From JBDZVM01 sp040255675 (GTDB taxonomy: Bacteria; Actinomycetota; Actinomycetes; Acidothermales; Acidothermaceae), in NCBI GenBank assembly GCA_040255675.1, contig JBDZVM010000029.1, forward strand, positions 1 to 47,833: a stretch of DNA of 47,833 nt. The letters are read 5' to 3'. This document shows, one piece after another, positions 9,401 through 17,545 of this stretch (its first letter is position 1; every line of letters starts with the position of its first letter). A program made the translations under genes and the position numbers. The notes under the pieces were generated by a model that saw only the letters and a list, made by a program, of their open reading frames with translations, was not told the origin of the DNA and searched no databases.

Positions 9401-10075
9401 TTTTTGCGCGCCCTTGATGCTCGGCACGAGGAGCTGGCGGCTGCCGTCGTCCTTTTGCAAGTCGATGGCGAGACCGAGATTGACGTCTGGGTGGCGGATC
9501 ACGCCCGGCTTGCCGCCGGTTTGCGTGAACGACGCGTTCATCTCGGGCAACGACATGGCTGCCCGGACGACGGCGTACCCGATGATGTGCGTGAACGAGA
9601 TCTTGCCGCCGCGCCCGCGCTTGAGGTGGTTGTTCATCACCAGGCGGTTGTCGGCCAACAACTTCGCCGGGACGTCGCGCACGCTGGTCGCCGTCGGCAC
9701 AGCGAGGCTGGCCTCCATGTTCGCGACGGTGCGGGCGGCGGCTCCGCGCAGCGGGACTGCCGACGGCTCGTCCGGCTCCGGGTTGGCCGGTTTCGCCGGC
9801 GTGCCGCCGCCGGCGGCACGCGAAGCAGCTGGTGGCGCGGCGGCGAGTGGCACCGGGGCGGTCGAGGATTTCGACGCCGGCGGCGCGGATGCGGCCGGCA
9901 CCGAGCTGCCGTTGACCTCTGGCGGCGTGCGGTCGCCGGAGGAGTAGTCGGAGAAGAAATCCCACCACGCCTTGTCGACGGAGCTGGGATCCTTCAGATA
10001 CCGCTGGTACATCTCGTCGACGAGCCACTCGTTCGCGCCGAAGCCCGCGAACGGGTGGGTGGAGGTGGAAGACAC
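6434..10075 (-). CDS. kgd: Multifunctional 2-oxoglutarate dehydrogenase/decarboxylase E1-E2 fusion (Kgd)
   Basis: Thiamine-diphosphate 2-oxoglutarate decarboxylase with a fused succinyltransferase domain, central to the actinobacterial TCA cycle; it can also make 2-hydroxy-3-oxoadipate. The 1213-residue product starts at GTG 10075 with the conserved SucA N-terminus (GANEWLVDEMYQRY). A Pro/Ala linker, the E2 catalytic domain (TYDHRVIQGAQSGEF, active His) and the E1 domain (GMAHRGRLNVLANI, RRRGHNEADDP, LPHGYEGQGPDHSS) follow. There is no lipoyl domain, as in M. tuberculosis Kgd (1231 residues), so the lipoyl group must come from a separate E2. A purine-rich AAAGAGG lies upstream of the GTG; the longer frame to 10204 has no homologous sequence. 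GarA/PknG control is known in relatives but not visible here. Confidence 0.97.
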   Translation of the reverse strand: MSSTSTHPFAGFGANEWLVDEMYQRYLKDPSSVDKAWWDFFSDYSSGDRTPPEVNGSSVPAASAPPASKSSTAPVPLAAAPPAASRAAGGGTPAKPANPEPDEPSAVPLRGAAARTVANMEASLAVPTATSVRDVPAKLLADNRLVMNNHLKRGRGGKISFTHIIGYAVVRAAMSLPEMNASFTQTGGKPGVIRHPDVNLGLAIDLQKDDGSRQLLVPSIKGAQKLDFAQFYAAYEDVVRRARTGGLTADDFAGTTITLTNPGTIGTVHSVPRLMPGQGCIVGVGAMEYPAQFHGASNETLANLAVSKVLTLTSTYDHRVIQGAQSGEFLRIIHQLLLGENNFYDDVFRALRIPYEPVRWVRDIVSTHDDEVGKPARIIELIHAYRVRGHLMADTNPLEFEMRRHPDLDIVNHGLTLWDLDRTFATGGFGGKPVMTLREILGVLRDSYCRTIGVEYMHIQDPEQRKWIQDRFERPHSKASRDEQLYILNRLGVAEAFETFLQTKYVGQKRFSLEGGETLIPVLDSVIVEAARAGLDEVTIGMAHRGRLNVLANIVGKSYGQIFREFDGNIDPRSAHGSGDVKYHLGADGTYKTPDNATINVSLASNPSHLEAVDPVLEGIVRAKQDVLNKGAAYPVLAIAVHGDAAFAGQGVVAETLNLSQLRGYRTGGTVHVVVNNQVGFTTSPLSARSSVYATDVARMIQAPIFHVNGDDPEAAVRVARIALEFRQAFKKDVVIDLVCYRRRGHNEADDPSMTQPLMYNLIDSKRSVRKLYTEALIGRGDITVEEAENALREYRGHLEKAFVETRDSTSTPHDPTVQENTPIPAADVDTAINRDVLKKIAESQVNLPPTFVPHARLFPQLQRRAAMIDDDAIDWAMGELLAFGSLMLDGHPVRLAGQDTRRGTFVQRHAVLVDRVTGDEYTPLSHLDPNQAPFYVYDSLLSEYAAVGFEYGYSVVRPEALVLWEAQFGDFANGAQTILDEFISSGEQKWGQRSGVAMLLPHGYEGQGPDHSSARIERYLQLCAQNNMTVAMPSCSSSYFHLLRWHTMSPHHRPLIVFTPKSMLRSKAAASPAGDFTDKRWAPVLGDPHPQAADAVRRIVLCSGKFTWELVARREKRGNTDTAIVRVEQLYPLPSDEIAAAIGDYPNATELLWVQEEPANMGAWSHIALHLPARLGRQISCISRPESSSPATGSHMHSEHEQESLLSAVFPE

Positions 10076-10386
10076 CGCGGCGATCGCCTCTTTGCCTGTG
10101 CCGACGGGTCGGAGGTCTCGTCGGCGGGTGCGGACAGTCGACTGCCGGTCGTCGCCTGCTGCCCGCGGTGGCGAACACGCGGGCGACCGACGCGGACCGG
10201 TCAAAATCCCAGGCTACTCGCCCTCTCGGCAGTCTCGAGCGGAGGATCACCCACGACGATTTGTTGGATTCGTCACGCTCTCCTGCTGGGAATCGGCGGT
10301 TCTCCCACGATCTCGCTCAAAGGTTCGCTACGATCCCGCGCAGCCCCCACCCGGGAAACCCGAGTCTTTTAGGGACTTTTTCGCTC
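10076..10386. other. Divergent intergenic region, kgd / secreted peptidase
   Basis: About 310 bases without a supported gene. It must hold the kgd promoter (leftward) and the promoter of the peptidase (rightward). For the latter, TACGAT at 10329-10334 fits an actinobacterial -10 hexamer and would give a short leader, but no clean -35 element is seen. A small CGGG/CCCG hairpin sits at about 10350. No riboswitch could be recognised with confidence. Confidence 0.35.
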
Positions 10387-11640
10387 GTGATCGTTCGCCG
10401 CCATGCCGGTAGTCGACTGCCTGTCGATGCCCGCGCTGTCGATACTCGTCGGCCCAGCTCTCGCCGTCCGATTGATCGTCGATTTTCCGTCCGGCGTCCG
10501 CTAGCCGCGATCTCGCTCGCGTTGGCGGCGGCGTTGGCGGTGATTCCGATGGACGGCGGGATTGCCGTCGCGGCGCAGGCGAACAACGTCCCGACCGCGC
10601 AGCAACTGGCCGCGATCCGCGCGCGGGCTTCCGCCGTCCAAGCTGATCTGACCGCTGGCACCAAGCGTCTGCAAGCGGCGCAAGCTCGCCTTGCCCAGCT
10701 GCAAAAGAAGGCTGACTCGGCGAAAGCCGCCGCCGCCAAGCTCGACGCCACGTTGGCGGGAATGCGCAAGGAGGTCGCCCAGATTGCTGGCGATCTTTAC
10801 GAGAACCCCGTCCCCGACCTGCTCGCGCGGGTGCTCTCCGACGAAGATCTTGCCCGATCTTTGCAGGCCAATCAGCTACTCGACTACGCCAATGGCAAGC
10901 GCACGAAGGTGTTGCGAGACGTCGCCGTCGATGGCCAACGGGCCAAAGAATTGCGCACCGAAGCCGATCAAAGCCTCGCCGAAGCGGCCAAACTCAAGAA
11001 GTCGGTCGCCGCGCAAGTAGTGGCGCTGCAAGACAAGGCCGAGAAGGCGGCGAAAACTCTCGAGGCCGCGCAGGCCGCCTACGACAAGGAGCAAGCGCGC
11101 CTGGCCGCCGAACGCGCGGCCAAGGCGAAGGCAGCGCGTGAGGCGGCAGCGCGGGCCGCCGCCGCCCGCCGGGCGCAACAGCTTGCTGGTTCGCAAGCCG
11201 TCGCGATCCCGGCATGCAGCGGCCGTAGCTACTCGGTCGGGGCCGGTTGGGGCGGCTACTCCAACGGGCTCATCCCCGCGTCGGCATTGTGTTCGATCAT
11301 CGGCGGCGGACGCCTGCGGCCCGACGCGGCTGTGGCGTTCAACAAGATGTCGCAGGCCTACGCGAAGGCGTTCGGCCACGCGATCTGCGTGACAGATTCT
11401 TACCGCAGCTACAGCGGCCAGGTGTCGGTCTACCGGCGCAAGCCGAGCCTGGCCGCCGTGCCGGGCACCAGCAACCACGGCTGGGGCTTAGCGGTCGACC
11501 TCGGCTGTGGCATTCAAAACTATGGGTCGGCTCAATACCGCTGGATGACGCAGCACGCGGGCGCGTACGGGTGGGTGCACCCCGCATGGGCCGTACGTAA
11601 TCCGTTCGAGCCGTGGCACTGGGAGTTCGGCTACCAGTAA
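10387..11640 (+). CDS. Secreted coiled-coil D,D-carboxypeptidase-like protein (M15B/VanY)
   Basis: Predicted cell-wall enzyme of 417 residues. An Arg-rich n-region, a hydrophobic stretch LAAISLALAAALAVIP and an AVAAQA cleavage region form a Sec signal. Residues from about 70 to 260 are a long Ala/Lys/Glu coiled coil like the CwlO/RipA regulatory arm. The C-terminal domain is M15B: TDSYRSYSGQ, the zinc-binding SNHGWGLAVDLGCG (His and Asp), and EPWHWEFGY with catalytic Glu and the second zinc His. It should cleave peptidoglycan stem peptides between D-residues. The coiled coil suggests control by an FtsEX-like or other envelope partner. The start is uncertain (GTG 10387 chosen for its proximity to the signal). 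Confidence 0.85.
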   Translation: MIVRRHAGSRLPVDARAVDTRRPSSRRPIDRRFSVRRPLAAISLALAAALAVIPMDGGIAVAAQANNVPTAQQLAAIRARASAVQADLTAGTKRLQAAQARLAQLQKKADSAKAAAAKLDATLAGMRKEVAQIAGDLYENPVPDLLARVLSDEDLARSLQANQLLDYANGKRTKVLRDVAVDGQRAKELRTEADQSLAEAAKLKKSVAAQVVALQDKAEKAAKTLEAAQAAYDKEQARLAAERAAKAKAAREAAARAAAARRAQQLAGSQAVAIPACSGRSYSVGAGWGGYSNGLIPASALCSIIGGGRLRPDAAVAFNKMSQAYAKAFGHAICVTDSYRSYSGQVSVYRRKPSLAAVPGTSNHGWGLAVDLGCGIQNYGSAQYRWMTQHAGAYGWVHPAWAVRNPFEPWHWEFGYQ

Positions 11641-11656
11641 TGGCCTAGCCGGACAG

Positions 11657-12394
11657 TCATTTCGCTGCCGCCTTCGCGGCTTCTCGCCGGTGGCCGCTCC
11701 GGAGATCGTCGATGAGGTGATCGGACATCACGACGCTGCCGTATTTTTGGGCGATGTCGAACAGGCTCATCGCGTGCGCGGCTTCATGCCGGTCGTAGAC
11801 GCAGTCGGCCGGAACGATCACCTGAAGACGCAACGACGCGGCGTCGACCGCGCTTGCCCGTACGCACCCGCTCGTGCTCTCGCCGCAGGCGATCACCGTG
11901 TCGAGATCGAGCATCTGCGTCAGCGCCGGAAGAGTCGTGCCGAAAAACGCGCTTGGCGCTGACTTGGTAATGACGAACTCATGCTCGATCGGCGCGAGTT
12001 CGTCGATGATACGGAAGTCCTCAGGCGCCGGCAACGGCCATCCCGTCGCTGAGCCGCGAAGCTCAGGGTGGCGCCGGCTCCCGCCACTGGTCGGCATCCC
12101 TGGATCGCCGGTCGCGTGGATAACCGGCAACCCGATCTCGCGAGCGACGTCCAGCAACCGCTTCTGGGCGGTAATCGCGGGCCAGGCTTCAGCGCCCAGG
12201 TAGAAGCGGTTGTCGGATACGCCTTCGAGCAAGGGCCGCCTGTCCTCGCCGAATACCCGGTAGTAATTGTCGATCAACAGCAGTGCCGGCCGGCTGCCCA
12301 GACCACCACTTCGCGGCGGGCCTACCAGCGCCAGGTGCGCGCGGTCGCGCGAGGTGAGGAAGGGTTCCCAAAGGGACGTCACACGTGGGTCCAC
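11657..12394 (-). CDS. Isochorismatase-fold amidohydrolase (N-carbamoylsarcosine amidase-like)
   Basis: Cysteine hydrolase of the isochorismatase superfamily, 245 residues. The triad is visible: Asp42 in LLLIDNYY, Lys144 in VITKSAPSAFFGT and Cys177 in CGESTSGCVRASA. The pattern is closest to N-carbamoylsarcosine amidase, maleamate amidase and ureidoacrylate amidase relatives, which release ammonia (and often carbon dioxide) from a carbamoyl or amide group. The start is GTG 12394 with TAGGAG seven bases upstream. It is co-oriented with the amidohydrolase upstream (62 bp apart) and opposite to the main catabolic operon, so I place it in the upper pathway. The exact substrate is unknown. Confidence 0.85.
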   Translation of the reverse strand: MDPRVTSLWEPFLTSRDRAHLALVGPPRSGGLGSRPALLLIDNYYRVFGEDRRPLLEGVSDNRFYLGAEAWPAITAQKRLLDVAREIGLPVIHATGDPGMPTSGGSRRHPELRGSATGWPLPAPEDFRIIDELAPIEHEFVITKSAPSAFFGTTLPALTQMLDLDTVIACGESTSGCVRASAVDAASLRLQVIVPADCVYDRHEAAHAMSLFDIAQKYGSVVMSDHLIDDLRSGHRREAAKAAAK

Positions 12395-12456
12395 GAATGC
12401 TCCTATTACGCGCGGTCGATTTCTGCGCTCGATGTGGGCTGCCGATCAACGTCGCT

Positions 12457-13467
12457 TCACGCCCGGGCGGACAACACCTCTCGCGGCGCGGCCGCGGACG
12501 GTCGGGCGGAATACAACTGTCGATCCAGGCCGAAGAACTCGTACGCGTTCTGGTAGGCGACTTTTTGCAACGTAACGTCGTCCAATTCGATCTCGCTCAA
12601 GATTCGCAGCGCGGCGACTGGATCCCAGCAGGGGTAGTCGCTGCCGTACATGACGTGATCCGCGCCGTAGAAGTCGAGCGCGAATCGCACCCCAGCTGTG
12701 TGCGGCGAGACTGTGTCGGTGTACATGGTCTTTATGTAATGCGTCGGCGTTTTCGGCAGTCCGGCCGCGCCGGAGTTCTTGTCCATGCGACCGGCCTGAT
12801 AGGGCAGCGCGCCGCCGGTGTGGGTCATCATGATTTTCATCGCGGCGTGCCGTTCTATGATCCCGCTCAGCACGAGCCGGTAGGCGGAGACGCTGACGTC
12901 GATGACCCGGCCCAGGCTCAAGTGCAGCGCGCCGTTATAGCCAGCCAGCGCCGACTCGAACGCCTCGTCGTTGGGATGAATCAATACCGGTACGCCGAGC
13001 TCGACAATGCGGTCGTACACAGGTTCGAGCCGGAGATCGTCGAGATTGTCGGACTCGCCGATACGTCCGGGAATGTTGACGCCAACGAGTCCGAGTTCTG
13101 TGATCGCGTATTCGAGTTCGGCGAGGGCCGAATCCGTGTCGAGTAGTGGCAGTACGCAGGTTCCCCAGACTCGCCCGCTGTGCTTTCGCTGCCCTTCCGC
13201 CATGATTTCGTTGTAACGGCGGGTAAGCTTCCGAGAGTTTTCGGCGTCAGTCGCGGTGAACAGCCCGGTAAAAGGCCCGGTCGAGGAGATGACGTCGACG
13301 CGGCCACCGAGGGCGTCCATGCGCTCCAACTGGCCGTCGAGGTCGTACCACTCCGCGCCGTGCAACCCCGATTTCCCGTTAACCGCGTTGAGGCGTTCTT
13401 CGACTTCGCGCGGATACCAGTGGAAATGGCAGTCCAGTAACCGATCCACACGGCTGAGTTCGAACAT
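12457..13467 (-). CDS. Metal-dependent amidohydrolase / decarboxylase of the ACMSD-like family
   Basis: Amidohydrolase_2 TIM-barrel protein, 336 residues. Metal ligands are seen in LLDCHFHW (H14, H16), VLIHPNDE (H164), MMTHTGG (H216) and VMYGSDYP (D277), the order used by 2-amino-3-carboxymuconate-6-semialdehyde decarboxylase and by resorcylate or 5-carboxyvanillate decarboxylases. It could be a non-oxidative decarboxylase or a C-C or C-N hydrolase. The gene is divergent from the FAD monooxygenase (184 bp gap) and precedes the isochorismatase-like amidase. It therefore probably acts on the same imported aromatic or its ring-modified product. The family call is firm, the reaction open. Confidence 0.85.
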   Translation of the reverse strand: MFELSRVDRLLDCHFHWYPREVEERLNAVNGKSGLHGAEWYDLDGQLERMDALGGRVDVISSTGPFTGLFTATDAENSRKLTRRYNEIMAEGQRKHSGRVWGTCVLPLLDTDSALAELEYAITELGLVGVNIPGRIGESDNLDDLRLEPVYDRIVELGVPVLIHPNDEAFESALAGYNGALHLSLGRVIDVSVSAYRLVLSGIIERHAAMKIMMTHTGGALPYQAGRMDKNSGAAGLPKTPTHYIKTMYTDTVSPHTAGVRFALDFYGADHVMYGSDYPCWDPVAALRILSEIELDDVTLQKVAYQNAYEFFGLDRQLYSARPSAAAPREVLSARA

Positions 13468-13651
13468 GTGCTCTGCTTTCGTTCGTCTGGCTCGGGGAGG
13501 GTTGACAAACGCGGGCTAGAACTTCGAGATCGATTATTTCGGCGTACTTGAATCTTGGCCGATCGTACTCGCGTGTATACCGTATTTGGAAGCTATTCGA
13601 CAGAGCGGAAAAGTCTTGCCTCGATTCTGCAATGCGGTATTGTCCAGCGCC
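13468..13651. promoter_or_regulatory. Divergent control region of the catabolic island
   Basis: This 184-bp gap separates the leftward amidohydrolase/amidase pair from the rightward monooxygenase, so it should carry promoters for both. A perfect TTGACA (13502-13507) faces right but no good -10 lies 17 bp later. A GTATAC palindrome sits at 13575-13580 within TGTATACC, an extended -10-like element or the core of a GntR-type operator. The IclR-family regulator encoded at 32893 is a plausible ligand-sensing factor for this site. Confidence 0.4.
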
Positions 13652-14902
13652 ATGTATTCCTCCAGCTCAACGGCAAAAGATCCGCACATATTGATCGCCG
13701 GTGGCGGGATCGGCGGTCTGAGCGCCGCACTAGCCGCCGCCCGGCGCGGATTCGACGTCACCGTGCTGGAACGCGCGCCGAGCTTCAGTGAGATAGGGGC
13801 CGGCGTTCAGCTCGCGCCGAACGCTACCCGCATTCTGAAGGCACTCGGCCTGCTAGACGATGTGCTCGACATCGGAGTGCTTCCTGATCGCCTGGTGTTG
13901 GCCGACGCGGCGACGAATGAAGAGTTGACCGCTCTCGACGTCACGGGCTTTACCGATCAGTTCGGCGGGCCCTACGTGGTGGCACATCGTGGCGATCTTC
14001 TTTCGATCCTCGTGCGCGCGTGCGTTGCCGAACCGTCGCTCGAATTGTGCAGCAGCAAGAGCGTCGTCCAGGTCATCGAACCGGAAGGGCAGACGGTGGT
14101 CGTCGAATGTGCCGACGGCTCCCGCTACACCGGTGACATCCTGGTCGGTGCTGACGGCCTGCATTCGACGGTGCGCAAGGCGATCGACTCTTCTGACCCG
14201 ATCTGCTCCGGTTTCATCGCGTACCGAGGTGCCGTTCCGACGGAGCGGGTGGCTGCTCGTTCGGATAGTCGTGACGTGGTCGCGTACATCGGGCACGGGC
14301 TGCACTTCGTGCAGTACCCGTTGCGCAGAGGCGATCTTTACAACCAGGTCGCGGTGTTTCGAAGCGCGCGCTACTTCGAGGGCCACAAGGAGTGGGGAAC
14401 ACCCGACGAACTCGATACCGCGTTCGCCGCTACCAGTGAACGAATACAGACGGCGCTGCAGGCGATCGATCGGGGCGCCAATTGGCCGATGTACGACCGA
14501 GAGCCACTGTTCGAATGGACGCATGGCCGGTCGGTGCTGCTCGGTGATGCCGCGCACCCGATGCTGCAGTACCTCGCGCAAGGCGCCTGCCAGGCCATTC
14601 AAGATGCCGATTGCCTCGCCTACGCATTGTCGTCGGCCCGCGACACGGGCCGCGATCTCGTCAGCGGTTTTCCCGAGTACGAGCGGCACCGAGTGCCGGT
14701 CGCGACGAACGTCCAGCGCACCGCGCGGGTGTGGGGCGACATCTGGCACACCGGCGGCTTGGTCGAGACCCTACGCAACGCGTATTTCCGCGAGCGCAAA
14801 CCGACCGACCTCACGTATGTAAACACGTTTTACTCCCAACCCGAGAGTTGCGCCCACACGACGGGAGAGCCGCTCCGCCCGGTGTCTCCGACAAGCAAAT
14901 GA
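13652..14902 (+). CDS. FAD-dependent aromatic monooxygenase (salicylate / 3-hydroxybenzoate hydroxylase-like)
   Basis: Group A flavoprotein monooxygenase of 416 residues that should hydroxylate a phenolic acid using NAD(P)H and oxygen. It has the GxGxxG FAD motif AGGGIGG (about 16-22), the DG motif VGADGLHSTVRK (D168) and the GD motif VLLGDAAHP (G298-D299). The overall pattern fits salicylate hydroxylase, 3-hydroxybenzoate 6-hydroxylase and 6-hydroxynicotinate 3-monooxygenase. Because a complete gentisate pathway follows on the same strand, 3-hydroxybenzoate 6-hydroxylase-type formation of gentisate is the most economical guess. ATG 13652 starts the homologous region without a clear ribosome binding site; TTG 13640 is an alternative. 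Confidence 0.88.
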   Translation: MYSSSSTAKDPHILIAGGGIGGLSAALAAARRGFDVTVLERAPSFSEIGAGVQLAPNATRILKALGLLDDVLDIGVLPDRLVLADAATNEELTALDVTGFTDQFGGPYVVAHRGDLLSILVRACVAEPSLELCSSKSVVQVIEPEGQTVVVECADGSRYTGDILVGADGLHSTVRKAIDSSDPICSGFIAYRGAVPTERVAARSDSRDVVAYIGHGLHFVQYPLRRGDLYNQVAVFRSARYFEGHKEWGTPDELDTAFAATSERIQTALQAIDRGANWPMYDREPLFEWTHGRSVLLGDAAHPMLQYLAQGACQAIQDADCLAYALSSARDTGRDLVSGFPEYERHRVPVATNVQRTARVWGDIWHTGGLVETLRNAYFRERKPTDLTYVNTFYSQPESCAHTTGEPLRPVSPTSK

Positions 14903-15051
14903 ACTAGAACGCCCACGACACAGAAAGCAAGAGCCAGCCGTAGCCAAAGAAGGACACGACTAACTCATTCCCCAGATTCGTCGGCAGGCGCCTCGGCTTG
15001 CTGGCGCATTCGCCAACAAATCAGAGACATCATCAAGAGACGAGGGCTTTC

Positions 15052-16329
15052 GTGAGCGAAAACCAACTCCACCGCCGCAACACTCCTTCGTGGATGTTGC
15101 GTCACCGATCGATCGTGGCGGGTGCCGCGATCCTCGCACTTGCGGGCCTTACTGCCTGTAGCTCCTCCGGCGGCGACTCTGGTGCCGCGACCACGCCGTC
15201 GGCCGGAGGCTCCAACACCGGGTCGTCGTCGGCCCAGGCGACCGGCGACGCGGAGCAGAGCGTCGCCGCGGCGCTAGCCGCCTCATGCGGCGGTAGCGAA
15301 TCTGACTGGGCGACCCTCATTGCCGCGGCGCAAAAGGAAGGCAAGGTCGTCGTCGCCGGTCCGCCGAACCCGAAGGTGAACAAAGACCTTCCCGAGGCCT
15401 TCAAGAAGCAGTTCGGCATCAGCGTCGACTACCTCGCGGGTAGTAGTGGTGCTACTGCGCAAAAGATAAAGAGCGAGCGACAGGCGGGCATTAACAGCCT
15501 CGACATCTTCTTCTCAGGCGGTAACACAATGTCGACGCTCATCTACAAGTCTGGCTGGCTGGACGACCTGAAGTCACAGCTGATTTCCCCCAAAGTCACT
15601 GACCCGAGTATCTGGGAAGGCGGCGCGCAAGGCGCTCCGTTTGTCGACGAGCCGACTTTTAACAGCGTGGCCAAGATCAGTGCGGACATGCAGTTGCAGT
15701 TCATCTATAACACCGATCTCGTCAAGGACGGCGAAATCAAGGGCTGGCACGATCTGCTCGACCCGAAGTGGACTGGGAAGATTGCGGCGATGGACCCAAG
15801 CAAGGGGGCGGGTTTGAGCTTCAACGTCGCAATCATGTTGGACAGTAAGCTCGGTGCCGACTTCCTCAGCCAGCTTTACAAAGGTCAGAAGGTCGTGCTG
15901 CAGACCAGCGATCGGCAGGCCGCCGACGCTGTCGCGAAAGGCCAGTACGCGGTCGCGATCGGGATTTCCGAGGCCAACGGGCAGATCGACCAACTGATCG
16001 CTGACGGGCTGCCAATAAAGGCAATGACGCATCCCGATGACGCGCCGCAGATGGTGTCAGCCGGTTACGGCATGTTCGGCGTCATGAAGCCCGCTCCGCA
16101 TCCGGCGGCCGCGAAGTTGTTCGCCAACTGGCTGCTGTGCCCCGATGGCAACAAGGCGTGGAACGAGCCCAACCGCTACGTGTCGCTGCGCAAGGACGTT
16201 CACCTTGATGTGCCGGACTTCTTGCAACCGGACCTCTCCGCGTCGTATTGGGACACCTACGACTGGAAGTTGCTCACCTCCGATACCGCAGAACAGGTTT
16301 TGCAAAAGCTGAACCAACTGTTGAAGTAA
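15052..16329 (+). CDS. ABC importer substrate-binding lipoprotein (iron/spermidine-type fold)
   Basis: Extracellular solute-binding protein of 425 residues, lipid-anchored by LTAC (Cys36) after an Arg-rich n-region and a hydrophobic core. A Ser/Gly/Thr linker follows to about residue 75. The body shows the type-2 periplasmic-binding fold of the FbpA/PotD/2-aminoethylphosphonate-binding group (WATLIAAAQKEGKVVVAG, QFGISVDYLAGSSG, LLDPKWTGKIAAMDP). Given the linked enzymes, it probably binds an organic anion such as an aromatic carboxylate or its amide rather than iron. The GTG start has GAGG upstream, and the ATP-binding gene follows at 22 bp. Confidence 0.9.
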   Translation: MSENQLHRRNTPSWMLRHRSIVAGAAILALAGLTACSSSGGDSGAATTPSAGGSNTGSSSAQATGDAEQSVAAALAASCGGSESDWATLIAAAQKEGKVVVAGPPNPKVNKDLPEAFKKQFGISVDYLAGSSGATAQKIKSERQAGINSLDIFFSGGNTMSTLIYKSGWLDDLKSQLISPKVTDPSIWEGGAQGAPFVDEPTFNSVAKISADMQLQFIYNTDLVKDGEIKGWHDLLDPKWTGKIAAMDPSKGAGLSFNVAIMLDSKLGADFLSQLYKGQKVVLQTSDRQAADAVAKGQYAVAIGISEANGQIDQLIADGLPIKAMTHPDDAPQMVSAGYGMFGVMKPAPHPAAAKLFANWLLCPDGNKAWNEPNRYVSLRKDVHLDVPDFLQPDLSASYWDTYDWKLLTSDTAEQVLQKLNQLLK

Positions 16330-16351
16330 GCGGCCAGGAAGGAATGTCGGC

Positions 16352-17545
16352 GTGAGGTTCCCGGGAACCCAGAGCACAAGCGGCTCTGCTGTGAAGGGCA
16401 AGCAATGTCGAGCCGACGAAGCGACGACGGCTGACGAACAATCCTTGGTCCTCTTGAAGGGGGTGACCCGCCGATTCGGCGGGTCACCCGCTGTCGACCG
16501 CATCGATCTCGACATCCGTCAGGGCGAAGTATTCGCTCTGTTGGGAGCCAGCGGGTGCGGCAAGTCGACGACGTTACGGATGATCGCCGGCCTGGAGCCG
16601 CTCGACGAGGGCACGATCACGATGGCGGGACGAACGCTGGCCGATGCTCGAACGGGCACCTCTTTGCCACCCGAGCGGCGCAATATCGCCATCGTCTTCC
16701 AGTCATATGCGGTCTGGCCGCACATGACGGTGGCACAGAACGTCGAGTTTCCGCTGAGGATGCGGCACGTGCGTCGTGCGGAACGTCGCGAACGCGTCGC
16801 TCGTGTTCTAGAAATTACCGGTATGGAGCGTTGGGCAAGCCAGTCGGCGACGTCTTTGTCCGGCGGCCAGCAGCAACGCGTCGCGTTGGCCCGGGCACTG
16901 GTGTATCAGCCCGATCTGCTGTTACTTGACGAGCCCTTGTCGAACCTCGACTCCCAATTGCGTGCTCACATGCGGCGTGAGATCCGCGCGCTCAACGAGG
17001 AACTCGGCGTGACGATGCTCTTCGTCACGCACGACCAAGACGAGGCGTTCACCGTCGCAGACCGGGTCGGCGTCATGTCCAACGGTCGGCTCGAGCAGGT
17101 CGGTACACCCGTCGACATGTACGACAATCCGAAGACGCCATACGTTCGTGATTTCCTCGGGCGAATGCTAAGCGTCGAAGGCACACTCGAGTGGTCCGGC
17201 ACGCAAGGCGTCGTCCACATCGAGTCATCAGATGACAACAAGGGCGCAAGCGTCATCGCGCCATTGGTTGGCGACGACCTCGGTGCGCTCGATGGGCAAC
17301 GGGTCAAGGTTTTCTTCCGACCCGAGGACGTCGAAATAGTTCCACCCGCTGGCAGTACGCCTGCTCGCAACCAAGTGCTCGCGACGGTGCTCTCCGCGGA
17401 TTACCTCGGTGATCACATCGAGTACAAGGTCGACGTCCGAGGCGTGGAAGGGATTCTCGCCGGGCCGCGTGCGAGTCATTACAACGTCGGCGCCACGGTG
17501 GCCCTGCAGATCGACCCGTCACGCGCCACGGTGTGGGGACTATGA
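16352..17545 (+). CDS. ABC importer ATP-binding protein (PotA/FbpC-like)
   Basis: ATPase of the importer, 397 residues: Walker A LLGASGCGKST (about 63-73), Q-loop VFQSYAVWPHM, signature LSGGQQQRVALARAL, Walker B LLLLDEPLSNLD, H-loop FVTHDQDEA. A C-terminal TOBE-type regulatory domain follows (VEGTLEWSG ... FFRPEDVEIVPP), as in PotA/FbpC/CysA-type proteins. The GTG at 16352 has AGGAAGGA eight bases upstream; the intervening ATG leads to a stop after three codons. The N-terminus is about 30 residues longer than usual. Its stop overlaps the permease start (ATGA). Confidence 0.93.
   Translation: MRFPGTQSTSGSAVKGKQCRADEATTADEQSLVLLKGVTRRFGGSPAVDRIDLDIRQGEVFALLGASGCGKSTTLRMIAGLEPLDEGTITMAGRTLADARTGTSLPPERRNIAIVFQSYAVWPHMTVAQNVEFPLRMRHVRRAERRERVARVLEITGMERWASQSATSLSGGQQQRVALARALVYQPDLLLLDEPLSNLDSQLRAHMRREIRALNEELGVTMLFVTHDQDEAFTVADRVGVMSNGRLEQVGTPVDMYDNPKTPYVRDFLGRMLSVEGTLEWSGTQGVVHIESSDDNKGASVIAPLVGDDLGALDGQRVKVFFRPEDVEIVPPAGSTPARNQVLATVLSADYLGDHIEYKVDVRGVEGILAGPRASHYNVGATVALQIDPSRATVWGL

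Noticed and set aside
9071..10372. 433-residue frame antisense to the kgd 5' part
   Set aside because: Lies opposite highly conserved kgd sequence and has typical shadow composition.
10230..10400. Possible cyclic-di-AMP (ydaO-type) riboswitch before the secreted peptidase
   Set aside because: Cell-wall hydrolase genes in actinomycetes often carry it, but I could not match the conserved core blocks; a covariance-model search would be needed.
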